DNA of 64,000 bases from WVXP01 sp964348095 (lineage in GTDB: Bacteria > Desulfobacterota > BSN033 > WVXP01): positions 1 to 64,000 of the forward strand of contig CAYGBK010000011.1 in the NCBI GenBank assembly GCA_964348095.1, in the 5' to 3' direction. A program made the position numbers and the translations under genes. Shown here piece after piece: positions 17,785 to 26,705 of the stretch. Each line of letters begins with the position of its first letter. The first letter of the stretch is position 1. The notes under the pieces were generated by a model. That model ran no database searches, was not told where the DNA came from, and saw only the letters and a program-made list of their open reading frames with translations.

Positions 17785-19587
17785 TTGAGCCCTTTCTATA
17801 GAAACCTCGCTTTTTGGCTTGTTATCCTCCTGATAATGGTCATGATGTTCCAACTGGTCAAGGGTCCAGGGCCCAGGAGAGAGCAAGAAATCGACTTCTC
17901 AACTTTCCTCCAGGACGTCGAGAATGGAAACGTCGGGCGGGTAAGCATTCAAGGAGCGAACATCTCCGGTGAGTATGCCGACGGCACTCGATTCAAAACC
18001 TTTGCTCCAGATTATCCGGATCTGGTCAAAATCCTCAGGGAAACGGGAGTTCGAATTGAAGCAAAACCAAAGGCTGAATCCCCCCTCTGGCAATCGATCC
18101 TGATCTCTTGGTTCCCAATGATACTCCTTATCGCCGTCTGGATCTTTTTCATGCGCCAAGTTCAGGTGGGTGGAGGCAAAGCTCTCGCCTTTGGTAAGAG
18201 CCGAGCACGAATTCTCAACAAAGAACAGAATCGAGTTACCTTTGAAGATGTTGCTGGTATAGACGAGGCCAAAGAGGAACTCAAAGAGATCATCGATTTC
18301 CTCAAGGACCCAAAAAAATTCACCAAATTGGGAGGCCGTATCCCCAAAGGCGTTCTCCTCGTGGGAGCCCCAGGCACAGGGAAGACTCTCCTGGCAAAGG
18401 CGATCGCCGGAGAGGCGGACGTGCCATTCTTCAGTATCAGCGGATCTGATTTTGTCGAGATGTTCGTTGGGGTCGGGGCGTCACGGGTGCGAGATCTTTT
18501 CGTCCAGGGGAAGAAACATGCCCCCTGTCTTATCTTTATCGATGAAATTGATGCAGTTGGTCGACACCGTGGCGCAGGCCTTGGAGGTGGACACGACGAG
18601 AGAGAACAGACCCTCAATCAACTCCTTGTCGAAATGGACGGGTTTGAATCCAACGAGGGGGTGATTCTCATTTCCGCCACAAACCGTCCTGACGTGCTTG
18701 ACCCAGCACTTTTGCGCCCCGGACGGTTCGATCGTCAGGTCGTCGTTCCCATTCCTGATATCAAAGGCAGGGAGGCAATACTCAAGGTTCATACGCGAAA
18801 GACCCCTGCCGCCAATGACGTGGAACTGGCTGTCCTAGCTCGTGGAACCCCGGGCTTCACAGGCGCTGATCTTGAGAACATGGTTAACGAGGCCGCACTT
18901 CTGGCGGCTCGATACAATAAGTCAAAGATAGAGATGAAGGATTTCGAGGAGGCCAAAGATAAGGTCCTCATGGGAACCGAGCGAAAAAGCATGCTCATCA
19001 CGGAAGAGGAAAAAAGAAACACCGCATATCATGAAGCAGGCCATGCCCTCGTGGCAATCTTGACACCCGGGACCGATCCCATCCATAAAGTCACAATCAT
19101 CCCCAGGGGCAGATCCCTTGGTCTGACCCAACAACTCCCCGAAGATGATCGGCACAACTACTCCAAAGACTATCTCCTGAAGAAAATCTCTATCCTCTTG
19201 GGAGGTAGAGTCGCTGAAGAATTAATCCTAGATCAGCAAAGCACTGGGGCAAAACTCGATATCGAGCAATCCACGGACCTTGCCAGAAAAATGGTGTGTG
19301 AGTGGGGCATGAGTGAAAAGATGGGACCTTTAACCTTTGGGCAGAAAGAAGAACAGATTTTTCTTGGCAGGGAGATAGCGCAGCACCGCGATTACAGTGA
19401 AAAGACTGCTCAGGAAATTGATAAAGAGGTCAGATCCATCGTCTCCGACTGCTACGAACGGGCGACCAAAATACTTAATGAGAACGTGGAGCTTCTCCAC
19501 AAACTAGCCAAGACCTTACTCGAAAAGGAGGCTCTCGATAGCCACCAGATTCAGCTTATCATCAAAGAGAACTCTGCCCAGGCTTAG
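17785..19587 (+). CDS. ftsH: ATP-dependent zinc metalloprotease FtsH
   Basis: A 600-residue membrane-bound AAA+ protease. Two membrane segments (about 8-25 and 107-124) flank a small periplasmic domain. The AAA module has Walker A GAPGTGKT (194-201), Walker B LIFIDEID, and the second region of homology ATNRPDVLDPALLRPGRFDR. The zinc site is HEAGH at 416-420, with a conserved downstream Asp. FtsH degrades membrane and short-lived cytosolic proteins. Start is TTG 17785, since no ATG lies at the conserved N-terminus. folP follows, a common ftsH-folP order. Confidence 0.96.
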   Translation: MSPFYRNLAFWLVILLIMVMMFQLVKGPGPRREQEIDFSTFLQDVENGNVGRVSIQGANISGEYADGTRFKTFAPDYPDLVKILRETGVRIEAKPKAESPLWQSILISWFPMILLIAVWIFFMRQVQVGGGKALAFGKSRARILNKEQNRVTFEDVAGIDEAKEELKEIIDFLKDPKKFTKLGGRIPKGVLLVGAPGTGKTLLAKAIAGEADVPFFSISGSDFVEMFVGVGASRVRDLFVQGKKHAPCLIFIDEIDAVGRHRGAGLGGGHDEREQTLNQLLVEMDGFESNEGVILISATNRPDVLDPALLRPGRFDRQVVVPIPDIKGREAILKVHTRKTPAANDVELAVLARGTPGFTGADLENMVNEAALLAARYNKSKIEMKDFEEAKDKVLMGTERKSMLITEEEKRNTAYHEAGHALVAILTPGTDPIHKVTIIPRGRSLGLTQQLPEDDRHNYSKDYLLKKISILLGGRVAEELILDQQSTGAKLDIEQSTDLARKMVCEWGMSEKMGPLTFGQKEEQIFLGREIAQHRDYSEKTAQEIDKEVRSIVSDCYERATKILNENVELLHKLAKTLLEKEALDSHQIQLIIKENSAQA

Positions 19588-19821
19588 ATCGTCGGGACAA
19601 TAGTGGGCCCGACCCTTACCTACCTGCTCTCTCTCGCTCTAAGAACCCTTCTGGTCGATTGATCACCTGACAGTCTTCCATATACGGAAAGATACTTCTA
19701 GACTTGGGAATGAGGAGCTGTTATCGTCTCCCTATCGAGTCATGGAACGTTCTCAAGTAGGATACAGATTCTGAGCGCTGACGTCTGGCCCCTGATCCCT
19801 GATGTCATGGAGGAGACGATG

Positions 19822-21030
19822 ATGTCCGTGAGATCAATTTCAATTCAAACAATTTCAGAGGCTACCCTTGAATTGAGCAAAATGGGATTTCCCGAACCAG
19901 AGGCCAAAAAAATGGCAACTGAGATCATGTGTCTTCACCTTAAGGTGGAGGGAATTCAAGAGGCCATAATCCCTTATTTGGATGGAAAAAGCGATTCTCT
20001 GGCACACCGCCCGATCACATGGTCCGTCTCTTCCCGAGAAACCAAAAGCGGTTCCCTTCTTCTGTCAGGAACCTCCGTGCAACTGGAGGGACTCGCGTCT
20101 GCTATCGAAAAGGAAACCCCTGAACTCGAGGAGCTTTCGAGAGAGTTGAAAAGTCTTTTGAAGAATATCGAGAAAAGTCGGTTCGCCATACCGTGTCGCA
20201 CAAAGACCCTGGATCTTGGAGAGAGAACACTAATTATGGGAACGATAAATGTCACCCCCGACTCCTTCTCTGACGGTGGCAGATTCCTGGAACCGGACAG
20301 TGCCGTAACCCGGGCATTAGAAATGGCCGAAGAAGGAGCGGATCTCATCGATGTCGGAGGAGAGTCGACAAGACCCGGGTCGCAGCCCGTCGACCCCGAG
20401 GGGGAACTTAGGCGAATCATCCCGGTAATAGAGAAAGTGGCTTCGCAAACCAAAGTTCCCCTCTCTGTCGATACAAGGAAGGCCAGAGTTGCCCGTGAAG
20501 CTCTGGAGGCAGGAGCGCAAATTGTCAATGACACCAGTGCGTTGCGATTCGATTCAAAGATGGGGGAGGTTATTGCCTCATACGGCGTCCCGGTCGTTCT
20601 CATGCATATGCGCGGGAAGCCAGAGACAATGCAGCACGATATTCATTACATATCTCTCATGTCGGAGATCACTCAATACCTGAGAGAGAGCATCCACATG
20701 GCCCACGATGCTGGCGTGGACCAGGAAAAGACCATCATCGATCCAGGTATCGGTTTCGGCAAAACGGTTGATCATAATCTTGCGGTCATCAAACATCTTG
20801 CCCAGCTGAGAACCCTTGGGAGGCCTATCCTCATTGGCCCCTCCAGAAAATCCTTTATCGGAAAGATCCTCAATCTCGATGCGGACAACAGGGAGGAGGG
20901 AACCATGGCCACCCTTGCGGCCTCGATTCTCAATGGGGCCCACATCCTTCGAGTCCATAACGTCAGAAACGCTGTCCGGGTCGCACGGGTTACGGATGCG
21001 ATCAAGGGGGTCTCCATCCCAGAGGCTTGA
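19822..21030 (+). CDS. folP: Dihydropteroate synthase FolP, long form
   Basis: A 402-residue protein. The DHPS barrel begins near residue 130 with LIMGTINVTPDSFSDGG and continues with DVGGESTRPGS, SVDTRKA, ND-SAL, PVVLMHMRG, DPGIGFGK and GPSRKSFIG. It joins p-aminobenzoate to dihydropterin pyrophosphate in folate synthesis. The first ~125 residues form an extra N-terminal domain, seen in some Deltaproteobacteria but absent from E. coli FolP. The ATG at 19822 is preferred because GGAGGAG lies 6 bases upstream; upstream ATGs at 19807 and 19819 are in frame. Confidence 0.92.
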   Translation: MSVRSISIQTISEATLELSKMGFPEPEAKKMATEIMCLHLKVEGIQEAIIPYLDGKSDSLAHRPITWSVSSRETKSGSLLLSGTSVQLEGLASAIEKETPELEELSRELKSLLKNIEKSRFAIPCRTKTLDLGERTLIMGTINVTPDSFSDGGRFLEPDSAVTRALEMAEEGADLIDVGGESTRPGSQPVDPEGELRRIIPVIEKVASQTKVPLSVDTRKARVAREALEAGAQIVNDTSALRFDSKMGEVIASYGVPVVLMHMRGKPETMQHDIHYISLMSEITQYLRESIHMAHDAGVDQEKTIIDPGIGFGKTVDHNLAVIKHLAQLRTLGRPILIGPSRKSFIGKILNLDADNREEGTMATLAASILNGAHILRVHNVRNAVRVARVTDAIKGVSIPEA

Positions 21031-21072
21031 TGGAAATCAACAAACACTTGGTTTCGACCTAGGACGCGCTCA

Positions 21073-21099
21073 GACTCGGGTGACCTCAGCCGAGTCACC
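21073..21099 (+). terminator. Hairpin after folP
   Basis: GACTCGG (21073-21079) pairs perfectly with CCGAGTC (21090-21096), and GGTGAC/GTCACC offers a competing fold. A short T-rich stretch follows only about 15 bases later, so termination would be weak. It sits between folP and the glmM promoter. Confidence 0.4.
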
Positions 21100-21187
21100 G
21101 AGTCGATTTGACTTTTCCCATTTCGGAAATCATCACAACAGATGACTGACCAAAATGCTATAACCCTCCTGGTGGCTCGCCTTTTGC

Positions 21188-21215
21188 TTGACAAACCAGG
21201 ATGAGGGGATATTAT
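21188..21215 (+). promoter_or_regulatory. Candidate promoter of glmM-acpS-nnr
   Basis: A perfect TTGACA (21188-21193) is followed after 16 bases by TATTAT (21210-21215, 5 of 6). The predicted start of transcription is near 21222, 45 bases before the chosen glmM ATG and downstream of the in-frame ATG at 21201, which argues against that earlier start. Confidence 0.6.
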
Positions 21216-21266
21216 ATGGAAAACCATCAAACGCTGAGTACGCAAGGAAATCCGTGGAGAGCAGAA

Positions 21267-22616
21267 ATGGGTAAACTCTTTGGGACCGATGGCGTCAGAG
21301 GCGTTGCCAACGTTTACCCTATGACTGGGGAGATGGCAATGCAGCTTGGCAGGGCTACTGCCCACCTTTTTAAGAACAAGGGAGGACGCCATCGGATCGT
21401 TATCGGGAAGGACACCCGATTGTCTGGATATATGCTTGAAACTGCCCTTGCCTCGGGAATCTGCTCGATGGGGGTGGATGTGCTCCTTGTCGGCCCCATG
21501 CCGACTCCTGCCATCGCATTCATAACACGATCGATGAGAGCCGACGCTGGGGTGATGATTTCGGCGTCTCACAATCCGTTTTATGACAATGGAATGAAGA
21601 TCTTTTCCCATGATGGGTTCAAACTTCCCGATGAGATGGAAGAAGGGATCGAAGAACTGATATCTTCAAACTCGATCCATTCCTTAAGACCCACGGCCAA
21701 AGAGGTGGGAAAGGCTTTCCGCATAGACGACGCTCGGGGAAGGTATATTGTCTTTCTCAAGGATACCTTTCCTTCTCAGCTCAGCCTCGACGGCATGAAA
21801 ATCGTCCTCGACTGCGCCAATGGTGCAACTTACCGAGTGGCTCCGACAGTCCTCGAAGAGCTAGGAGCCGAGGTGATTCCAGTTGGTGTCGAACCCGACG
21901 GCGAAAATATCAACCTCAACTGCGGCTCCCTTCACCCAGAATTGGTCAGCCGGGTCGTTCTCGAAACTGGAGCAGATGTCGGTATGGCCTTGGATGGTGA
22001 CGGGGATCGGATCGTTTTTGTCGATGACCAAGGCAATTTAATCGACGGCGACCATATCATGGCCATATGCGCAGCAGATCTGCTTCAGGAAAACCGACTG
22101 AACAAAAACACGTTGGTTACCACCATAATGAGCAACATGGGTCTTGAGCGGTGTCTCGAAGCTTTCAACGGAAAGGTCGTCAAGACCGCCGTCGGTGACC
22201 GTTACGTGGTGGACGAAATGAGACGACACGGATACAACATGGGTGGTGAACAGTCAGGACACACGATCTTTCTCGACCATAACACGACAGGAGATGGGAT
22301 CATTACGGCCCTTCAGGTACTTGGTGTCATGACCAAGACCGAAAAACGTCTTGCCGATCTCGCTTCAATCATGACTCCTCTCCCTCAAATCCTTTTCAAT
22401 GTCCGTGTTAAGAAAAAGGAGGACCTATCTCAGATGCCTCAGATTCAGCGGAGGATCAAAAGCATTGAGAAGAAACTCGGCGAGAGCGGGAGAATTGTCA
22501 TTCGGTATTCTGGAACAGAACCGCTCATCCGCGTCATGTTGGAAGGCGAGAATGAGGATAAGATCCAACAGATGGGCGACGAACTTTGTCAGACTATCGA
22601 AAAAAACCTTGGTTGA
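21267..22616 (+). CDS. glmM: Phosphoglucosamine mutase GlmM
   Basis: A 449-residue alpha-D-phosphohexomutase, starting MGKLFGTDGVRG as the family does. The phosphoserine loop is ISASHNP (Ser101), the metal loop DGDGDR, the sugar loop GGEQSGH and the phosphate loop RYSGTEPLIRVM. GlmM interconverts glucosamine 6- and 1-phosphate for peptidoglycan and LPS precursors. ATG 21267 fits the family and has GGAGA 6 bases upstream. acpS and nnr follow closely on the same strand, an arrangement common in many bacteria. Confidence 0.96.
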   Translation: MGKLFGTDGVRGVANVYPMTGEMAMQLGRATAHLFKNKGGRHRIVIGKDTRLSGYMLETALASGICSMGVDVLLVGPMPTPAIAFITRSMRADAGVMISASHNPFYDNGMKIFSHDGFKLPDEMEEGIEELISSNSIHSLRPTAKEVGKAFRIDDARGRYIVFLKDTFPSQLSLDGMKIVLDCANGATYRVAPTVLEELGAEVIPVGVEPDGENINLNCGSLHPELVSRVVLETGADVGMALDGDGDRIVFVDDQGNLIDGDHIMAICAADLLQENRLNKNTLVTTIMSNMGLERCLEAFNGKVVKTAVGDRYVVDEMRRHGYNMGGEQSGHTIFLDHNTTGDGIITALQVLGVMTKTEKRLADLASIMTPLPQILFNVRVKKKEDLSQMPQIQRRIKSIEKKLGESGRIVIRYSGTEPLIRVMLEGENEDKIQQMGDELCQTIEKNLG

Positions 22617-22635
22617 CCTTCGGCGGGCGATGTAA

Positions 22636-23013
22636 ATGATCTTTGGAATCGGTCTCGATCTCGTTCAAATCTCAAGAATCGGCTCAATCTTGAACCGGTG
22701 GGGAGACCGATTTCTCGAGAGAGTCTTCACAAGGCAAGAGATAGACTACTGTCTGTTGCGCAAGGACCCCTCACCCCATCTTGCTGCCCGTTTTGCAGCA
22801 AAGGAGGCTTTCCTAAAGGCTTTGGGCATCGGCTACGATCAGGGCGTCCGTTGGAAAGATATTGAAGTGACCCGCGACTCGTCAGGTAGACCCGAGGTCC
22901 AGCTTTACAACACCACAAAGACCCTTTGCCAGTCTCACGGCATAAGTAGAATCCACCTATCAATGACCCACAATGGCAATTACGGACTCGGTCAGGTCGT
23001 TTTAGAGGCTTAG
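22636..23013 (+). CDS. acpS: Holo-[acyl-carrier-protein] synthase AcpS
   Basis: A 125-residue protein with the AcpS motifs GIGLDLVQISRI (Mg-binding Asp) and FAAKEAFLKALG, plus the C-terminal HLSMTHNGNYG. AcpS transfers the 4'-phosphopantetheine arm of CoA to acyl carrier protein. It starts 19 bp after glmM and ends 1 bp before the nnr start codon, so the three genes are surely co-transcribed. Confidence 0.95.
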   Translation: MIFGIGLDLVQISRIGSILNRWGDRFLERVFTRQEIDYCLLRKDPSPHLAARFAAKEAFLKALGIGYDQGVRWKDIEVTRDSSGRPEVQLYNTTKTLCQSHGISRIHLSMTHNGNYGLGQVVLEA

Positions 23014-23014
23014 A

Positions 23015-24586
23015 TTGAAGGTAGCCAGTGCCCGGCAGATGCAGAACCTGGATCGGCGGACCATCGACGAGTGCGGGATTCCCGGAATCGTTCTCATGGA
23101 AAATGCCGGCCGAAGCGCCACACAGGTCATCGCCTCCCACTTCCCCCGTCTCTCATCCAAAACAGTAGCGATCCTCTGCGGCCGTGGAAACAACGGTGGT
23201 GATGGATTTGTCATTGGCCGGTGTCTCATGGCCAGGGAAACGAAGGTCACGGTGTATCTCCTTTCGGGAAAGGATAAGGTGAAGGGGGATGCGAAAACCA
23301 ATCTGGAGATATTTGTTCGTACAGGCGGAACAGTCCATGAAATCCCGGATTCAAAAAGCTTCGACGCCTTGAAAGAGGAAATTGTTTCCCATGATCTCCT
23401 TGTCGATGGGATATTCGGAACAGGTCTTAACTCGGACGTCTCTGGATTGCACGCCGAGGTGATCGATTTCATGAACGAGTCTGGACGGCCCATCGTGGCC
23501 ATCGACATACCGTCGGGCCTCGATGCGGACACTGGCAAACGGTTGGGCACCTGTATCACGAGTACCCTGACGATCACTTTCGGTCTTCCCAAGTTGGGCC
23601 AGATGATCTATCCGGGAGCCGCACATGTGGGAAGGCTGGAAGTTATCGACATCGGCATCCCTCAGAAACTGGTGGAGGACGAAGGCATCCAGAACCACCT
23701 AATAGATGAAGAAAACGTCCGGAGAATTCTCAATGTCCCACGGGCCCCGGAAAGTCACAAGGGAGACTATGGTCACCTTCTAACACTTGCCGGGTCTGAG
23801 GGGAAGACGGGAGCTGCCGCGATGGCCTGCGATGCTGCGATGCGTGTGGGAGCGGGTTTGGTTACCCTTGGAATTCCGGAAGGCCTCAATCCTATCATGG
23901 AGGCCAAACTCACAGAAACCATGACCTGCCCCCTTCCCCAAACAGAATCGTTCTCCTTGAGCCTCGGTGCATTCGATCCTATCGTGTCCCTGGCAGAGGG
24001 AAAGAGCGCCTTGATCTTGGGCCCTGGCATCTCGACAGACACCGAGACCATGGCGCTCGTCCACAAAGTCGTCCAGTCTTTATCCCTCCCAATGGTCATC
24101 GATGCTGACGGCATAACGGCATTGGCCTGTAACAAAGAGGCCCTCCAAAACGCGACAGCGCCTGTCATTCTGACACCCCATCCGGGTGAAATGGGGCGAC
24201 TCATGGAATTATCTTCCAAGGATGTGCAGGATGGACGAATTGGTGTGGCCAGAAAGTGCGCTGCCGACTTCCAGTGTGAGGTTGTCCTCAAAGGGGCGAG
24301 AACTGTCGTCTCCAACTCTTCAGGAGAAGTTTTCATCAACCCGACAGGAAATCCGGGAATGGCATCGGGAGGCGTCGGCGACATTCTGACGGGAATGATT
24401 GGAGGCTTTCTGTGCCAGGGCCTATCTACTGTAGAGGCCGCAATAGCTGGAACATATCTCCATGGACTCGCCGGAGACCGGGCCGTCTTGAGAACAGGCG
24501 AGAGATCACTCGTTGCCACCGATCTCATGGAGGAGCTTCCCGTTCTGTTGAAGAACTATGGCACCCCGGTGGGGGAAGTTGACTAG
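23015..24586 (+). CDS. nnr: Bifunctional NAD(P)H-hydrate epimerase/dehydratase Nnr
   Basis: A 523-residue fusion. The N-terminal half (about 1-210) is the YjeF-N epimerase with CGRGNNGGDGFV; the C-terminal half (about 220-523) is the ADP/ATP-dependent dehydratase with SHKGDYGHLL, LTPHPGEMGRL and the GVGDILTGMIGG nucleotide loop. Together they repair hydrated NAD(P)H. The start is TTG at 23015, 1 bp after the acpS stop codon, matching the usual MKVA-A-QM opening of the family. Confidence 0.93.
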   Translation: MKVASARQMQNLDRRTIDECGIPGIVLMENAGRSATQVIASHFPRLSSKTVAILCGRGNNGGDGFVIGRCLMARETKVTVYLLSGKDKVKGDAKTNLEIFVRTGGTVHEIPDSKSFDALKEEIVSHDLLVDGIFGTGLNSDVSGLHAEVIDFMNESGRPIVAIDIPSGLDADTGKRLGTCITSTLTITFGLPKLGQMIYPGAAHVGRLEVIDIGIPQKLVEDEGIQNHLIDEENVRRILNVPRAPESHKGDYGHLLTLAGSEGKTGAAAMACDAAMRVGAGLVTLGIPEGLNPIMEAKLTETMTCPLPQTESFSLSLGAFDPIVSLAEGKSALILGPGISTDTETMALVHKVVQSLSLPMVIDADGITALACNKEALQNATAPVILTPHPGEMGRLMELSSKDVQDGRIGVARKCAADFQCEVVLKGARTVVSNSSGEVFINPTGNPGMASGGVGDILTGMIGGFLCQGLSTVEAAIAGTYLHGLAGDRAVLRTGERSLVATDLMEELPVLLKNYGTPVGEVD

Positions 24587-25018
24587 ACCCTTAAGAGGAC
24601 TTACCCCGTTTTTTTTGCAGCGTTCCCGTATGCTTCGGGTTCTGTTGAAAAGTTGGATTTACAAAGTGGATTCTCATATCCCTTCGCTCCCACGCTCTCG
24701 CGTTGACCCTATTCCCGCCTTTGGCGGGACAGGTGGGGAAAGCTTGCCCCTTCCCCGCTCTAAAGGCGGTCTTCGACCCTGAGCTCAGACCGAAGGGGGC
24801 CTTCCCCTTCCTGCTCGCCTTCGATGGGTGCTCCCGCGCTTCCGCTGACGTCGCTCACGGATAAGAGAATCCCCTATAGCTCAAGAAGGTGCTCACATAC
24901 TGGTTCACCTTTGATTCTTTGGGTGAACTTCAGGATCCTTAAGGGTCGCCCGTGTGTTTTTTTGGAATACTCCAAGTTTATGGTATACATATTGCTTGAT
25001 CGTGAGGACGCGAGTTGC
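24587..25018. other. Intergenic region holding a partial repeat
   Basis: A ~430-bp gap between nnr and the BFN gene. It contains the partial inverted copy of the long repeat (24630-24770) and GC-rich inverted words such as GGGGAA/TTCCCC near 24735-24758. Small frames here (for example 24824-25117) have no recognisable product. Confidence 0.5.
24630..24770 (-). repeat. Long dispersed repeat, partial copy C (inverted)
   Basis: The segment reading CTCATATCCCTTCG, then GTTGACCCTATTCCCGCC and GGACAGGTGGGGA matches the reverse complement of copy A (about 12910-13015) and copy B (about 32535-32620). The hairpin-rich half of the element is missing or too diverged to recognise. Confidence 0.55.
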
Positions 25019-25024
25019 TATAAT
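24996..25024 (+). promoter_or_regulatory. Candidate promoter of the BFN gene
   Basis: TTGATC (24996-25001), a 17-base spacer and a perfect TATAAT (25019-25024). Transcription would begin near 25031, after the in-frame ATG at 25023 but before that at 25044, which helps fix the gene start. Confidence 0.6.
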
Positions 25025-25043
25025 GTCGGATGTGAGGTGCCCA

Positions 25044-25523
25044 ATGACAGTTCAGATGAAAGTGAAATTCCTGACCTTCGATCCATCGTCAAATGGCTTT
25101 GTGGTGCTGTTGTCTGATATGGAAAACACACACGCCCTTCCGATCTGGATTGGACCTTTCGAAGCCAACGCCATCGCCTTAAAGCTGAAAGATGTTTATT
25201 CTCACCGACCTATGACCCATGATCTTATTCGGAATATCGTCAAGACTTTTCAGTCAGAGATTCTGAAGATCGAGGTGATGGATCTCAAAGAGAATACGTA
25301 CTATGCTCTTATCCATATTAGGACGAAGGGGAAGGAGATCACCGTCGATTCCCGTCCAAGTGATGCCATTGCAGTCGCCCTTGCTTCAGGCGCCCCAATC
25401 TACGTTACCGAAGAGGTCCTCTCGAAGGCAAAGACAATAGAGCTTAACAAAGATATGGAGGAGGACCAGCTAAAAGAATGGCTGGAGAGCCTGAGCCCGG
25501 ATGATTTCAAGTACAAGGCCTAG
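25044..25523 (+). CDS. Bifunctional nuclease family (BFN/DUF151) protein
   Basis: A 159-residue protein with the DUF151 core: LPIWIGPFEANAIAL near the N-terminus, RPMTHDLI, and DSRPSDAIAVALASGAPIYV near residue 100. Homologues in Thermotoga and plants (BFN1-like) are linked to nuclease activity; in bacteria the physiological role is unclear. ATG 25044 has GAGG about 6 bases upstream and lies downstream of a good promoter, so the earlier ATG at 25023 is rejected. Confidence 0.8.
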   Translation: MTVQMKVKFLTFDPSSNGFVVLLSDMENTHALPIWIGPFEANAIALKLKDVYSHRPMTHDLIRNIVKTFQSEILKIEVMDLKENTYYALIHIRTKGKEITVDSRPSDAIAVALASGAPIYVTEEVLSKAKTIELNKDMEEDQLKEWLESLSPDDFKYKA

Positions 25524-25964
25524 CCCAGTCATTTCTGCCTATCTCACCGTATGACTCATCTGTTCGATCTTTCCAAGAAAGTTGCCATTCAGGTCATTCC
25601 ATAACTGGCTGTTCTGACCACGCGTTTTGGGGCTCCTGATCCCATCGCTCCTCCCCCTCCACCGCAATCAGGCTTGATTTCCCGAATACCCCGTGGTAAA
25701 CAATTACCCCATTGGAAAAACCCGGACCTCGATGGCGTGGGAGGGAATTACACGAATTAGTTTACGATCGATTGAGATTCCGAGCCGATTCTTAACGGGA
25801 TTTTTGGACCATCCTGCAAACCTGAGAGAATTTGTAGGGAAATCCCAGAGGGATCTCAGCCCACGGGTAGAGCTCTCGCCGCTGATCCTGCTCGCGCCAG
25901 AATTTGAGTCTGCAAAACCAGGGTGTAGATACACAAAAAAGCAAGCGAGGATAAACGGCATCTT
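25524..25964. other. Intergenic region, no clear feature
   Basis: A 441-bp gap between the BFN gene and tsaE. Overlapping short frames on both strands (25693-25968 plus, 25704-26006 minus) show no family signature, and no strong hairpin or repeat was seen. Confidence 0.5.
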
Positions 25965-26462
25965 TTGAAACAAAGATTCGTCATCGACTCCCGTGGGGCT
26001 GCTCAAACACGGAGGATTGGAAGGCTGCTCGGCCAGTTCTTGGAACCAGGCGCTCTCATCGCGCTTTCAGGGGAACTTGGCTCAGGAAAAACCGAGTTCG
26101 TCAAGGGCCTAGCAAGTGGACTTGGAGTAAACCGGTCTTATCACGTCTCAAGCCCGTCTTTCGTTTTGATAAATGAATACCCAGGGAGAATCCCCCTCTT
26201 TCATCTCGACCTCTATCGGTTATCCGGCGGGAAGGACCTTGACGAGATGGGAGTAGAAGAGTACGTCTACGGAGAGGGCGTCACGGCCATCGAATGGGCA
26301 GAAAAGGCAACCACCTATCTGCCGCGTGAATACATCTGGATCGAGATCCGATGGATGGGGCCAAACAGCCGACAATTGATTATGAAAGCATTTGGAAAGC
26401 GAAGTGGTCAGGCCCTTGAAGCCACCTACAATAAAGCCAAGGTGCCAGAGAAGGGAAATTGA
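25965..26462 (+). CDS. tsaE: tRNA threonylcarbamoyladenosine synthesis ATPase TsaE
   Basis: A 165-residue P-loop protein with GELGSGKTEFVKG (Walker A), SPSFVLINEYPG and FHLDLYRL, all standard TsaE (YjeE) motifs, and the IEWAEK segment in the C-terminal half. TsaE works with TsaB and TsaD in making t6A37 in ANN-decoding tRNAs. Start is TTG at 25965; no better start is visible. The last ~25 residues extend slightly past the usual family end. Confidence 0.92.
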   Translation: MKQRFVIDSRGAAQTRRIGRLLGQFLEPGALIALSGELGSGKTEFVKGLASGLGVNRSYHVSSPSFVLINEYPGRIPLFHLDLYRLSGGKDLDEMGVEEYVYGEGVTAIEWAEKATTYLPREYIWIEIRWMGPNSRQLIMKAFGKRSGQALEATYNKAKVPEKGN

Positions 26463-26705
26463 GATGGCAGCCGATGACGGGAAAGAAGGTTCTTTCTCAT
26501 GATCGTCAGCCAGACTGACTTGGAGCACACAATGACGACCAGCCCAAATCAGGGTGACAGGGTCAACGGTGGGAGGGTTTCTTGACACGATGTGGTCAAC
26601 ACCATGAACCCGGGGCAAGGAGGGGGTTGGAGTTCTTCAGGAAGGTCTCGAGCAGGACACCACCGAGATCTCCAAGAGATAAGTATTCACTGGAGGGAGA
26701 GACCA

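Noticed and set aside
25693..26006. Small frames on both strands upstream of tsaE
   Set aside because: No family signature, and they overlap each other and the tsaE start.
26463..26705. Possible lysine riboswitch or attenuator before lysC
   Set aside because: The 243-bp leader has no recognisable lysine-riboswitch core or terminator hairpin with a T run; only a lone TTGACA at 26583 without a good -10.
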